Below are positions 49,038-57,334 of a stretch of 64,000 nt of DNA, piece by piece. The notes under the pieces were generated by a model that worked only from the letters and a program-made list of their open reading frames with translations, was not told the origin of the DNA and ran no database searches. The stretch is from Herbiconiux aconitum. GTDB taxonomy: Bacteria; Actinomycetota; Actinomycetes; Actinomycetales; Microbacteriaceae. The position numbers and the translations under genes are program-made. Each line of letters starts with the position of its first letter. Within the stretch, counting starts at the first letter, position 1. Location: positions 1,488,001 to 1,552,000 of the forward strand of contig NZ_JANLCM010000001.1 of assembly GCF_024979235.1 (NCBI RefSeq). Reading direction: 5' to 3'.

Positions 49038-50788
49038 CGGCCAGCCCGGCCGCGACGTTCGCCACCCGGCTCGTGCACGCGTTCGCCGCTCTCGGGGTGG
49101 AGCATGCGGTGGTCTCACCCGGTTCGCGTTCGCAGGCGCTCGCGCTCGCTCTCGCCGAGCTGGAGAAGCAGGGGCGCATCCGACTGCACGTGCGGATCGA
49201 CGAGCGTGTCGCGGCCTTCACCGCCCTCGGCATCGCCCGCGAGAGTGGCCGGCCGGCGCTGGTGGTGACCACCTCGGGCACGGCAGCGGCCAACCTGCTG
49301 CCGGCCGTGGTGGAGGCCCACCACTCCGGAGTGCCCATGATCGTGCTGACCGCCGATCGGCCGGCTCGTCTCCGCGGCACCGGGTCGAACCAGACCACGT
49401 GGCAGCCCGGCATCTTCGGCCGATTCGTGCGGGCCGAGCGTGACGTGCCGGCGCCGATGCCGGTGTCGGTGACCGTGCAGGCGACGCCCGATGCGGCCCC
49501 GGATGCGCGGGAGCTGGCATCGTTCGCCTTCTCCGCAGCGACCGGCGTCGATTCCGGGCCGGTGCACCTCAACCTGCAGTTCGTGGAGCCGCTGTCGGGT
49601 TCGGTGCAGCAGGAGACGGATGCGCCACTCGGCGACCACGGGCAGGCCGGGGTTGGCGCGGTGGGCGAGCCCGCGGCATCCGTCGAGCCCGCCGCATCCG
49701 TCGCTCTGCATCTCGGTGGAGGGCCACGAACCGTCGTGATCGCCGGGGCTGATGCCGGCCCCGCCGCCAACGAGTTCGCCCTCGCCGCGGGCTGGCCGCT
49801 GCTCGCCGAGGTGTCGAGCGGGGCACGGTTCGGACCGAATCTCGTGCCGGCGTACCGCGATCTGCTCGATCATCCGGAATTCGGCGGTCGTGTGGAGCGG
49901 GCGGTCGTGTTCGGTCACCCGACGCTCAGCCGCCAGGTTCCAGCGCTGCTGCAGCGCGACGGGGTGGAGGTCGTGGTGGTGCGGGGCCCTGGTGAACCGG
50001 TGGTGCCGCATCCGGATGCCGTCGTCGTCGACGTCGTGACAGCCGATCCGGAAGACCGGTCGGACCGCGCCGCGCGCGCCTGGACCGGGCAGTGGGTCTT
50101 CGCCGGCCGCGAGTTGCTCGAGAGTGGGGCCGACGACGTCGCCGCGCCGCTCGTCGAGGCCGGAACCGCCGGAGATTTCGCCGGCCAGCGCGAGTTCGCG
50201 CGCGCGGAGCTTGCCGCCCTGCGCGCTCCGATCAGCCGTCGTTCGCTCGCGCTGGCGGTCTGGCGCGCGAGCTGGCCGCACGATCGGCTCGTGCTCGGGG
50301 CATCGCGGCTCATCCGAGAGCTCGACGCCGCGGCACCGGGCAAGAAGATACCGGTGCACTCGAACCGCGGGCTGGCCGGCATCGACGGCACGATCTCCAC
50401 CGCCGTCGGGATCGCCCTGGCGAGTCAATCCGGGGGAGCCCGGGGAGGCAATCGCGTCGGCACCACGCGCGTGCTGCTCGGCGACGTCACCCTGCTGCAC
50501 GACGTGGGCGGGTTGCTGCTCGCGCCGGGTGAGGTGCGGCCGCGCATCCAGCTCGTCGTGGGCAACGACGGGGGAGGCACCATCTTCGACGGACTCGAGG
50601 TGGCGTCGACCGCCGACCCGGACGCCTTCGACCGCGTGCTCTACACACCCCACGGCGTCGAACTCAGGTCGCTGGCGGAGGCATATGGCTGGGAGCACCG
50701 GCTCGTGGCCTACCGCTCCGATCTCGAATCGGTGCTGGCGTCGCCCGCGGCCGGCCCGAGCATCGTCGAGGTGGCGCTCGCGCGATGA
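49034..50788 (+). CDS. menD: SEPHCHC synthase
   Basis: A 584-residue thiamine-diphosphate enzyme for the first committed step of menaquinone synthesis, joining isochorismate and 2-oxoglutarate. Conserved pieces are GVEHAVVSPGSRSQALALAL, the ThDP glutamate region RIHVRIDERVAAF-type (LHVRIDERVAAFTALGIA), and RPALVVTTSGTAAANLLPAV. The C-terminal ThDP-binding region contains NRGLAGIDGTISTAVGIALA and VVGNDGGGTIFDGL. The middle domain is Ala/Pro-rich and variable. GTG start. Confidence 0.95.
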   Translation: MTASPAATFATRLVHAFAALGVEHAVVSPGSRSQALALALAELEKQGRIRLHVRIDERVAAFTALGIARESGRPALVVTTSGTAAANLLPAVVEAHHSGVPMIVLTADRPARLRGTGSNQTTWQPGIFGRFVRAERDVPAPMPVSVTVQATPDAAPDARELASFAFSAATGVDSGPVHLNLQFVEPLSGSVQQETDAPLGDHGQAGVGAVGEPAASVEPAASVALHLGGGPRTVVIAGADAGPAANEFALAAGWPLLAEVSSGARFGPNLVPAYRDLLDHPEFGGRVERAVVFGHPTLSRQVPALLQRDGVEVVVVRGPGEPVVPHPDAVVVDVVTADPEDRSDRAARAWTGQWVFAGRELLESGADDVAAPLVEAGTAGDFAGQREFARAELAALRAPISRRSLALAVWRASWPHDRLVLGASRLIRELDAAAPGKKIPVHSNRGLAGIDGTISTAVGIALASQSGGARGGNRVGTTRVLLGDVTLLHDVGGLLLAPGEVRPRIQLVVGNDGGGTIFDGLEVASTADPDAFDRVLYTPHGVELRSLAEAYGWEHRLVAYRSDLESVLASPAAGPSIVEVALAR

Positions 50789-50882
50789 GGTCGCCGGCGG
50801 CATCCACTCCTGCACAGCGGGGCTCCGGATGTCGGTTCCCTGGCGATCCTGTGGACGGCGACCGGATGTCGGCACCGCGAAC

Positions 50883-50888
50883 TAGGCT
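50883..50888 (+). promoter_or_regulatory. -10 hexamer TAGGCT, leaderless recQ
   Basis: TAGGCT ends 6 nt before the GTG at 50895. Confidence 0.55.
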
Positions 50889-50894
50889 CGTCAC

Positions 50895-52961
50895 GTGACT
50901 CAGACATCCGCCTCCGCCGCTCTCGACACCCTCAGCCGGGTCTTCGGGTACGACTCGTTCCGGGGCGATCAGGCGGAGGTCATCGACCACGTCATCGCCG
51001 GAGGCGACGCGGTGGTGCTGATGCCGACCGGTGCCGGCAAGTCGCTCTGTTATCAGGTGCCCTCGCTCGTGCGCTCGGGCACCGGGGTGGTCATCTCGCC
51101 GCTCATCGCGCTGATGCACGACCAGGTCGAGGCGATGAAGGCCGTCGGTGTGCGCGCGGCGTTCCTCAACTCCACCCAAGACTCGGCCGAGCGTGCCGAG
51201 GTCGAGCAGGCCTACCTCTCCGGCGAACTCGACCTGCTCTACGTCGCGCCCGAACGTCTCTCGAACGAGAGCACCAAGCGGTTCCTCGAGAACGGCGAGA
51301 TCGCGCTGTTCGCCATCGACGAGGCGCACTGCGTCTCCCAGTGGGGCCACGACTTCCGGCCCGATTACCTGGCGCTCGCCGAACTCGCCGAACGGTGGCC
51401 GACGGTGCCGCGCATCGCGCTCACCGCCACGGCCACCGAAGCCACGCACAAAGAGATCACGCAGCGGCTCTCGCTCGGCGATGCCCGGCATTTCGTGGCG
51501 AGCTTCGACCGGCCGAACATCCAATACCGCATCGATCCGAAGGGTGAGGTGCGCAAGCAGCTGCTGTCGTTCATCCGGTCGGAGCACCAGGGCGATGCCG
51601 GCATCGTCTACGGTCTCTCGCGCAACACGGTCGAGAAGACGGCGCAGTTCCTGGCCGAGAACGGCATCGACGCGATGCCGTACCACGCCGGTTTGGATGC
51701 GCGGGTGAGGGCTCGTACGCAGGCACGGTTCCTGCGCGACGAGGGGGTCGTCATCGTCGCCACCATCGCGTTCGGCATGGGCATCGACAAGCCCGATGTG
51801 CGATTCGTCGCCCACATCGACCTTCCGAAATCGGTCGAGGGCTACTACCAGGAGACGGGGCGCGCGGGGCGCGACGGTCTGCCATCAACGGCCTGGATGG
51901 CCTACGGGCTGAATGACGTGGTGCAGCAGCGGCGCATGATCGACGAGTCGCCGGGCGATCTCGCGCACCGGCGCAGGCTTTCGGCGCACCTGGATGCGAT
52001 GCTCGCGCTCTGCGAGACGGTGAGTTGCCGGCGGGTGAACCTGCTCGGCTACTTCGGTCAGAAGAGCGATCCCTGTGGCAACTGCGACACCTGCATCACG
52101 CCGCCGGAGTCGTGGGACGGCACGATTCCGGCCCAGAAGCTGCTTTCCACGGTGGTGCGGCTCGACCGGGAGCGCAACCAGCGCTTCGGTGCCGGGCATC
52201 TCGTCGACATCCTTCGGGGCAAACGCACCGATCGAGTCGGTCAATGGGGGCACGATTCGCTCACCACGTGGGGCATCGGCACCGAACTCAGCGAGCAGCA
52301 GTGGCGCGGTGTGGTGCGTCAGCTTCTCGCGCAGGGGCTTCTCGCGGTGAACGACGACGGCTACGGCACGCTCGTGATCACCCCCGACAGCGGCTCGGTG
52401 CTCGCCGGGGAGCGAGTCGTGCAGCTACGGCGGGAACCCGAGCGGGTGGCGTCGAGCCGCTCCGGTGGGGGCGGCGGCGGTTCGCGCAGTGGTCGGGCGT
52501 CGACGGCGAAGGCCGACCTGTCAGCGGCCGACGCGGAGCTGTTCGAGCAGCTGCGGGCGTGGCGGGCGGCGACGGCGAAGGAGCAAGGTGTGCCGGCCTA
52601 TGTCGTGTTCCACGACGCGACTCTGGCCACGATCGCCGCGCTGCGGCCGACCAGTGTGGCCGAGCTCGAAGGCATCTCGGGAATCGGCGACCGCAAGCGC
52701 GAGTCCTACGGCCCCGGGGTTGTCGCCACCATCGCGGCGGGGGAGTTCACGCCGGATCTCGCGGTGGGTTCAGCCTCGACCTCGGGTTCGACCCCGGCTT
52801 CGGGTTCGGGCTCGCGGGTCGGTCGTGGTCGGTCGGTCTCTCGGGCGGACGCCCCCGCCTTCTCCCAGACGGATGCGTCGCCGTTCGACGACGAAGAGCC
52901 GCCGTTCGACGAGCAGCCGCCGTTCGACGACGTGCCGCCCGAAGACCCCTACGGGCGCTGA
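50895..52961 (+). CDS. recQ: ATP-dependent DNA helicase RecQ
   Basis: A 688-residue 3'-5' helicase. Walker A is [14 protein letters not shown] near residue 48, the DEAH box [18 protein letters not shown] near 140, and motif [12 protein letters not shown] near 320. The RecQ-C zinc module has its cysteines in CETVSCRR and CGNCDTC, then the winged helix. An HRDC domain ([20 protein letters not shown]) follows at about residues 545-620, after a Gly/Ser linker. The last 65 residues are a disordered Gly/Ser then acidic tail ([20 protein letters not shown]), possibly an SSB- or partner-binding end. GTG start. Confidence 0.95.
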   Translation: MTQTSASAALDTLSRVFGYDSFRGDQAEVIDHVIAGGDAVVLMPTGAGKSLCYQVPSLVRSGTGVVISPLIALMHDQVEAMKAVGVRAAFLNSTQDSAERAEVEQAYLSGELDLLYVAPERLSNESTKRFLENGEIALFAIDEAHCVSQWGHDFRPDYLALAELAERWPTVPRIALTATATEATHKEITQRLSLGDARHFVASFDRPNIQYRIDPKGEVRKQLLSFIRSEHQGDAGIVYGLSRNTVEKTAQFLAENGIDAMPYHAGLDARVRARTQARFLRDEGVVIVATIAFGMGIDKPDVRFVAHIDLPKSVEGYYQETGRAGRDGLPSTAWMAYGLNDVVQQRRMIDESPGDLAHRRRLSAHLDAMLALCETVSCRRVNLLGYFGQKSDPCGNCDTCITPPESWDGTIPAQKLLSTVVRLDRERNQRFGAGHLVDILRGKRTDRVGQWGHDSLTTWGIGTELSEQQWRGVVRQLLAQGLLAVNDDGYGTLVITPDSGSVLAGERVVQLRREPERVASSRSGGGGGGSRSGRASTAKADLSAADAELFEQLRAWRAATAKEQGVPAYVVFHDATLATIAALRPTSVAELEGISGIGDRKRESYGPGVVATIAAGEFTPDLAVGSASTSGSTPASGSGSRVGRGRSVSRADAPAFSQTDASPFDDEEPPFDEQPPFDDVPPEDPYGR

Positions 52962-52993
52962 CGCCCATTGACACGGGGCGCCGGCAAGAGCCG

Positions 52994-53722
52994 TCAGGCG
53001 GGGCCGCCGCGCTCAGCTAAGAGATCGCGCATGTAGTCGATCTCACCGGTCTGGGCGAAGGTCATCGCCTTCGCCAGCGCCACCACGAGCGGATTCGTGG
53101 TGCGCGCGATCGCCGCCTCGGCCATCTCCACCCCGCCGAGGTGGTGCGCGATCATCAGCTGCAGGAAGAGTCGTTCGGCGTCGGCCCCCGTGAGTTGCGA
53201 GAGCCGCGCGAGATCGTCGGCCGTGGCCATGCCCGGCATCGGGTCGCCCGGCTTCATGCCACTGGCGTCGAGTGCACCCGTCGTGGGGGTGGCCCCGCCG
53301 TGTCCGTGGTCATCCGAGCCCGCTCCCGACAGTGTGGGCTGTGACATCCAGGTCATCGACGGCTCTGAGGATGCCTGCGGCAGGTTCCAGGAATTCAGCC
53401 ACGCGTACATCTGTCCGGATTGCTGGGACTGCGTCGTGGCGATGTCATAGGCGAGCTGCCGGATCTCGGGGTCGTCGGTCTGCTCCCGCACGATCATGGC
53501 CATCTGCACCGCCTGGTCATGGTGCTGCTGCATGTCACGCGCGAAGCCCGCCTCGACGCTGGTATCCGACGGAGTGTCGGCCCGCGGTGCCGCGAGCCAG
53601 CCGGCTGCGAAGGCCACCACGGCCACCAGTACTGCGGCGATGACGGCGGCGATCGCGACCCGGCCGCGAGGGCGCGGCGTCAGGGCAGGCTCGACCGCAT
53701 CCGCTGCGCCGCCGTCGGTCAC
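52994..53722 (-). CDS. DUF305 family membrane-anchored protein
   Basis: A 242-residue protein with an N-terminal helix (VAIAAVIAAVLVAVVAFAAG) and two DUF305 halves, each with the paired histidines: FARDMQQHHDQAVQMAMIV and FLQLMIAHHLGGVEMAEAAI. The fold is a ferritin-like four-helix bundle; some members bind copper. A Met/His/Gly-rich loop (DDHGHGGATP, GMKPGDPMPGMA) between the halves supports metal binding. GTG start overlapping the DUF3105 stop; the pair is common in actinobacteria. Confidence 0.88.
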   Translation of the reverse strand: MTDGGAADAVEPALTPRPRGRVAIAAVIAAVLVAVVAFAAGWLAAPRADTPSDTSVEAGFARDMQQHHDQAVQMAMIVREQTDDPEIRQLAYDIATTQSQQSGQMYAWLNSWNLPQASSEPSMTWMSQPTLSGAGSDDHGHGGATPTTGALDASGMKPGDPMPGMATADDLARLSQLTGADAERLFLQLMIAHHLGGVEMAEAAIARTTNPLVVALAKAMTFAQTGEIDYMRDLLAERGGPA

Positions 53723-54438
53723 GCGACCTTGCCGGGCGCGTCCAGTCCGCCGGTGCACGGAGCGCCGGGTTCGGGGGCGTCGTTCGACTTCCAGAACTTG
53801 GTGACGAACTCGTCGAGTCGCGGGTCGTCGACGCCGTCGAGGAACACCTGGTTCCCCCACGCGGAGGCGACAACCGGCGAGCTGAGGCCCTCATAGGGCG
53901 AGAGCACGACGTAGGTGTCAGGCAGTTGCGAGCGCAGGGTCTCGACGCCGGCGGCATCGACCTGGGCCGGGTCGTAGGTGATCCAGACAGCGCCGTGCTC
54001 GAGGTCGTGCACCGCGTTCTCGTTCGGCACCGGCTCCGAGTAGACGCCGCAGTTCAGCCACACGGCGTTGTGGTCGCCACCGGCCGGCGGGGTCTGGGCG
54101 TAGTCGACCGTGCCGTCGACGTGGTTCGCGGTGAGATCGGGGTAGGTCTGGAGGTCGGCGATGGAGATCGACGCCGGGTCGGCTTTCGGCGCGTTGCTCG
54201 TCACCACGAAGGTCACCAACAGCGCGACCGCCGCCGCGCCGGCCACGCCACCGATGATCCAGCCGACCAGCCGATTGCGGCGCTGCCGCTTCTGCTGGGC
54301 GACCATGGCGGCCACCTTTTCGGCGCGGCGAGCATCCCGCTCCTGCTTCACCGTGAGCTTCTTGGCCTGCTCCCTCGCCTTCGGCGGAACGGACGACGAC
54401 GGGCGCGGGGGATCGGAACGGGGAGGCACGGCTCTCAT
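53719..54438 (-). CDS. DUF3105 family membrane-anchored protein
   Basis: A 239-residue protein. A basic, coiled N-terminus (REQAKKLTVKQERDARRAEK) leads to a helix (LVGWIIGGVAGAAAVALLVT) and an extracytoplasmic DUF3105 domain with GGDHNAVWLNCGVYSEPVPN and VHDLEHGAVWITYDP, including the conserved His/Cys residues. A late WKSNDAPEPGAPC follows. Likely a metal-related partner of the coupled DUF305 protein. ATG 54438 is preferred to a TTG at 54456. Confidence 0.85.
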   Translation of the reverse strand: MRAVPPRSDPPRPSSSVPPKAREQAKKLTVKQERDARRAEKVAAMVAQQKRQRRNRLVGWIIGGVAGAAAVALLVTFVVTSNAPKADPASISIADLQTYPDLTANHVDGTVDYAQTPPAGGDHNAVWLNCGVYSEPVPNENAVHDLEHGAVWITYDPAQVDAAGVETLRSQLPDTYVVLSPYEGLSSPVVASAWGNQVFLDGVDDPRLDEFVTKFWKSNDAPEPGAPCTGGLDAPGKVA

Positions 54439-54562
54439 TTCGATGGCGGCGAGCAAGGGGAGTTGAAGCTACAACTATCTCCAGAATGCCTGGAAGATCC
54501 ATGTATGCGCAACGAGGGTCGACATAGCCGGAAGGGAATATGACCCGTGTGAAGATCAGTGG

Positions 54563-55273
54563 ATGTTCAAGTCGGTTGCTCGAGCGGTCGTGCGACCGGT
54601 CTCACGGGTCGTCTACCGGCCGACGGTCACCGGTCGCGAGCGCGTTCCGCGATCCGGCGCGGTGCTCTTCGCGAGCAATCACCTGAGCTTCATCGACAGC
54701 GTTGTGATCACCGTCGTCGCGCCGCGCGACGTGCGGTTCCTCGCCAAGGCGGAGTACTTCACCGGGCCGGGGGCCAAGGGAGCGATCTCGAAGGCGTTCT
54801 TCGACTCGATCGGCGCCATCCCGGTCGACCGTGAGAGCAACACGGCCGCCCAGGACTCGCTCGAGCGCGGCCGCGAGGTGCTCGAACAGCAGGGAGCGTT
54901 CGCGATCTACCCCGAGGGAACCCGGTCTCGCGACGGCCGCCTTTACAAGGGCCGCACCGGGGTCGCCTGGCTCGGCCTCACCACGGGGTGCCCGATCGTT
55001 CCAGTCGCTCTGACAGGAACCCCGGATTTGCTGCCGGTGGGAGCGAAGATCCCGCGCATCCGGCCCGTCACCGTGCAGTTCGGCGAGCCGATCGACTCCG
55101 CCTCCTACGGTGACGCCGCCTCGGCCCGCGCCCGTCGGCGACTCACCGACGACGTGATGGCGGCCATCGGCGCGATGTCGCGCCAGGAGCTCGCGGGCGC
55201 CTACAACGAGCCGCCCGCGGCGAACGTGGTGGAGCGGATGCGCCGCGTCCTGCACCGCAACGACCCCAGCTGA
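54563..55273 (+). CDS. plsC: 1-Acyl-sn-glycerol-3-phosphate acyltransferase
   Basis: A 236-residue membrane-associated acyltransferase that makes phosphatidic acid. Block I NHLSFIDSV carries the catalytic HxxxxD (here NHLSFID), block II is FFDSIGAIPVDRES, block III YPEGTRSRDGRLYKG and block IV VPVALTGT. The length fits the family. It stands alone, divergent from the DUF3105 gene. Confidence 0.92.
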   Translation: MFKSVARAVVRPVSRVVYRPTVTGRERVPRSGAVLFASNHLSFIDSVVITVVAPRDVRFLAKAEYFTGPGAKGAISKAFFDSIGAIPVDRESNTAAQDSLERGREVLEQQGAFAIYPEGTRSRDGRLYKGRTGVAWLGLTTGCPIVPVALTGTPDLLPVGAKIPRIRPVTVQFGEPIDSASYGDAASARARRRLTDDVMAAIGAMSRQELAGAYNEPPAANVVERMRRVLHRNDPS

Positions 55274-55286
55274 CTCGGCGCTTCGC

Positions 55287-55340
55287 GACTCGTCCCTCAA
55301 GCGGCAAGATCACGCGAATTCGGCCATTTTGGGACGAGTC
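55287..55340. repeat. 54-bp inverted repeat between convergent plsC and hxlR genes
   Basis: Arms GACTCGTCCC (55287-55296) and GGGACGAGTC (55331-55340) are perfect; the 34-nt middle does not fold well. It lies 13 bp after the plsC stop and 61 bp before the hxlR stop. Role may be termination, though no U-tract follows. Confidence 0.6.
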
Positions 55341-55401
55341 AGCGATCGGATCGGCCGAGGGGAGGCCGGCCGAGGGGAGTGGGAGAGAGTGCGGCCGCGA
55401 G

Positions 55402-55884
55402 CTACCAGGCCACGCGAGCGGCGGGGCCTGGCACGAACGCCACCTCGTCGGGGCCCAGGGCCTCGCCCGAGGGGCTCACGAAGGCGAGCGTCACCGGTTC
55501 GCGATCCTGCGCACCGACGAGTCGCGAACTCGCGCCACCCGGGTAGGGGTTGTACTCGTCGCCCCACTGCACGAGTGCGCCGATCACCAGCGCCAGCCCC
55601 TGCCCGCTCTCGGTGAGGTGGTAGCTCGAGCGCTCTCGCGACCCGGGCTCGCGGTAGGCCCGCTTCTCGAGCACTCCCGCCTCGACCAGCTTCGCGAGCC
55701 GGGCGGTGAGGATGTCGCTGGGCGCCCCGAGCGAATCCCGGAACTCCGAAAAGCGCGAGTTGCCGCGAAACGCATCGCGCACGATGAGCAACGACCACTT
55801 CTCGCCGACGATGTCGAGTGTGCGCACGATCTGGCAGCGCGCTTCGGAGTCGGCACCGGCCTGCGCATCCTTCAGCTGTCCCAT
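55402..55884 (-). CDS. HxlR family transcriptional regulator
   Basis: A 160-residue winged-helix regulator. The N-terminal CQIVRTLDIVGEKWSLLIVR and the recognition part FSEFRDSLGAPSDILTARLA are diagnostic; the wing is YREPGSRERSSYHLTESG. HxlR proteins sense redox state or electrophiles, often through the N-terminal cysteine, here Cys17. A C-terminal extension of about 45 residues (VTLAFVSPSGEAL) is present. Divergent from an MFS exporter, its likely target. Confidence 0.88.
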   Translation of the reverse strand: MGQLKDAQAGADSEARCQIVRTLDIVGEKWSLLIVRDAFRGNSRFSEFRDSLGAPSDILTARLAKLVEAGVLEKRAYREPGSRERSSYHLTESGQGLALVIGALVQWGDEYNPYPGGASSRLVGAQDREPVTLAFVSPSGEALGPDEVAFVPGPAARVAW

Positions 55885-55890
55885 GCGCCC

Positions 55891-55943
55891 AGGGTACGAC
55901 GAAAAAAGCTAAATTGGAAATTCCAACTGAGAAGGCGTACTCT
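55891..55943. promoter_or_regulatory. Shared divergent promoter and operator of hxlR and the MFS gene
   Basis: The -10 of hxlR (TACCCT on the minus strand, 55891-55896) is 6 nt from its ATG. The -10 of the MFS gene (TACTCT, 55938-55943) is 7 nt from its ATG. Between them the perfect palindrome TTGGAA-A-TTCCAA (55914-55926) covers the -35 position of the MFS promoter, 18 bp from its -10. One dimer could repress both genes. Confidence 0.6.
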
Positions 55944-55950
55944 GGGCCGC

Positions 55951-57186
55951 ATGACGAAAAAGTGGAGCCTGTCGCGACGCGGCACATTCTGGGCGGCGTC
56001 GGCCGTTCTCGCCCTCTGTCTTTGGGCCAGCGGCGCTCCGAGCGTGCTCTACCCCGTCTACGCGGCCGAGTGGCACTTGCCGGCCGTCGTCATCACCTCG
56101 GTCTTCGGCACCTACCCGCTCGCCTTGCTGATCGTGTTGCTGTTCTTCGGCGGGCTCTCCGACAGCATCGGCCGCCGACGGGCCATGCTGCTCGGAATCG
56201 CCTTGATCGCCCTCGCGGCCTTGGCCTTCGCCTTCGCGCCGAATGTCGGCTGGCTCTACCTCGGCCGCTTGCTGCAGGGCGTCGGCACCGGCTTCGCCCT
56301 CGGCGCCGCCAGCGCCGCGTTGGTCGAGAACAACACATCCACGAACCCGCGCATCGCGAGCACCCTGACCACGGCATCCACCGCCGCCGGCCTCACGCTG
56401 GCCCTCCTGGTGTCCGGGGTGCTGGCGCAGTACGCACCGCTCCCGCTCTTCCTCAGTTTCGCGGTGCTCTTCACGCTCGCCCTGGTCGCCTTCCTCGCGG
56501 TGTGGCTCACGCCCTCCGACACAGCCGGGCTCGGAAAGCCCACGTGGCGGCCGCGCGCGCTCAAGCTGCCGCGCGGCATCCTGCTCGCCTTCGTGGTTGC
56601 GACGTTCTCGGTGTCGCTCGCCTACAGCCAAGGGGCGATCGTGCTGTCGCTCGGCGCCCAGATGGCCCGCGACTTCACCGGAACCACCAATCTGCTCGTG
56701 GTGGGTGCCCTGCTCGGCATCTCCTCCATCGCGATCGGTGTCACCGCCCTGTTCCTCGGCAAGGTGCCCGCCCACATCACGATCATCATCGGTGGTGTCG
56801 TCTCGCTCGCGGGTCTCGGCCTCATGGCGGGCGCCGCGGCATCCGGGTCGGTCGCGCTCTTCCTCGCCTGGTGTCTGGTGGGAGGCGTCGGCTACTCCTT
56901 CGCCTTCACCGGCGGATTGGGGCTGGTGAACCGGGCCGCTCCCGCGCACCACCGCGGAGCGACGCTCTCGATGCTCTACCTGTTCTCCTACCTCCTGCAG
57001 GCGATCACCGCGATCGGGGCCGGAGCTCTCGCCACGGCGCTCGGGCTCGGCCCGGCCGTCGACGTGCTCGCACCGCTGGTGGGCGTGCTCGCGGTCGGGG
57101 CTGTCACGCTCGCCGCGGTGGACTGGTCGGCGGGCCGGCGCCGCGCATCCGCTTTGTCGGCGTCGGTAGTTCAAACGCACGCGTGA
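55951..57186 (+). CDS. MFS transporter
   Basis: A 411-residue twelve-helix major facilitator of the DHA1-like type. The loop 2-3 motif A is GGLSDSIGRRRAML (about residues 70-83), and helix 5 carries the motif C-like TTASTAAGLTLALLVSGVL. Probably an exporter for a compound sensed by the divergent HxlR regulator. Leaderless start at 55951. Confidence 0.88.
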   Translation: MTKKWSLSRRGTFWAASAVLALCLWASGAPSVLYPVYAAEWHLPAVVITSVFGTYPLALLIVLLFFGGLSDSIGRRRAMLLGIALIALAALAFAFAPNVGWLYLGRLLQGVGTGFALGAASAALVENNTSTNPRIASTLTTASTAAGLTLALLVSGVLAQYAPLPLFLSFAVLFTLALVAFLAVWLTPSDTAGLGKPTWRPRALKLPRGILLAFVVATFSVSLAYSQGAIVLSLGAQMARDFTGTTNLLVVGALLGISSIAIGVTALFLGKVPAHITIIIGGVVSLAGLGLMAGAAASGSVALFLAWCLVGGVGYSFAFTGGLGLVNRAAPAHHRGATLSMLYLFSYLLQAITAIGAGALATALGLGPAVDVLAPLVGVLAVGAVTLAAVDWSAGRRRASALSASVVQTHA

Positions 57187-57251
57187 CTGTGGGATGTCCA
57201 CAGTTCGTCTTCGCGCGCATCCGAGGGTCTTTGTAGGCGGCGAACGGCGGA

Positions 57252-57281
57252 TTGTCGCGGTCGCAGATAGCCTCCTAGCGT
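57252..57281 (+). promoter_or_regulatory. Promoter TTGTCG-18-TAGCGT of the acyl-CoA oxidase gene
   Basis: A -35-like TTGTCG (57252-57257) and -10-like TAGCGT (57276-57281), 18 bp apart, with a leader of about 45 nt before the ATG at 57335. Confidence 0.4.
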
Positions 57282-57334
57282 AGGAATCGGCTCGGCATGC
57301 CCCGGTCGGGCGTGCCACGACGATGAGGACGACA

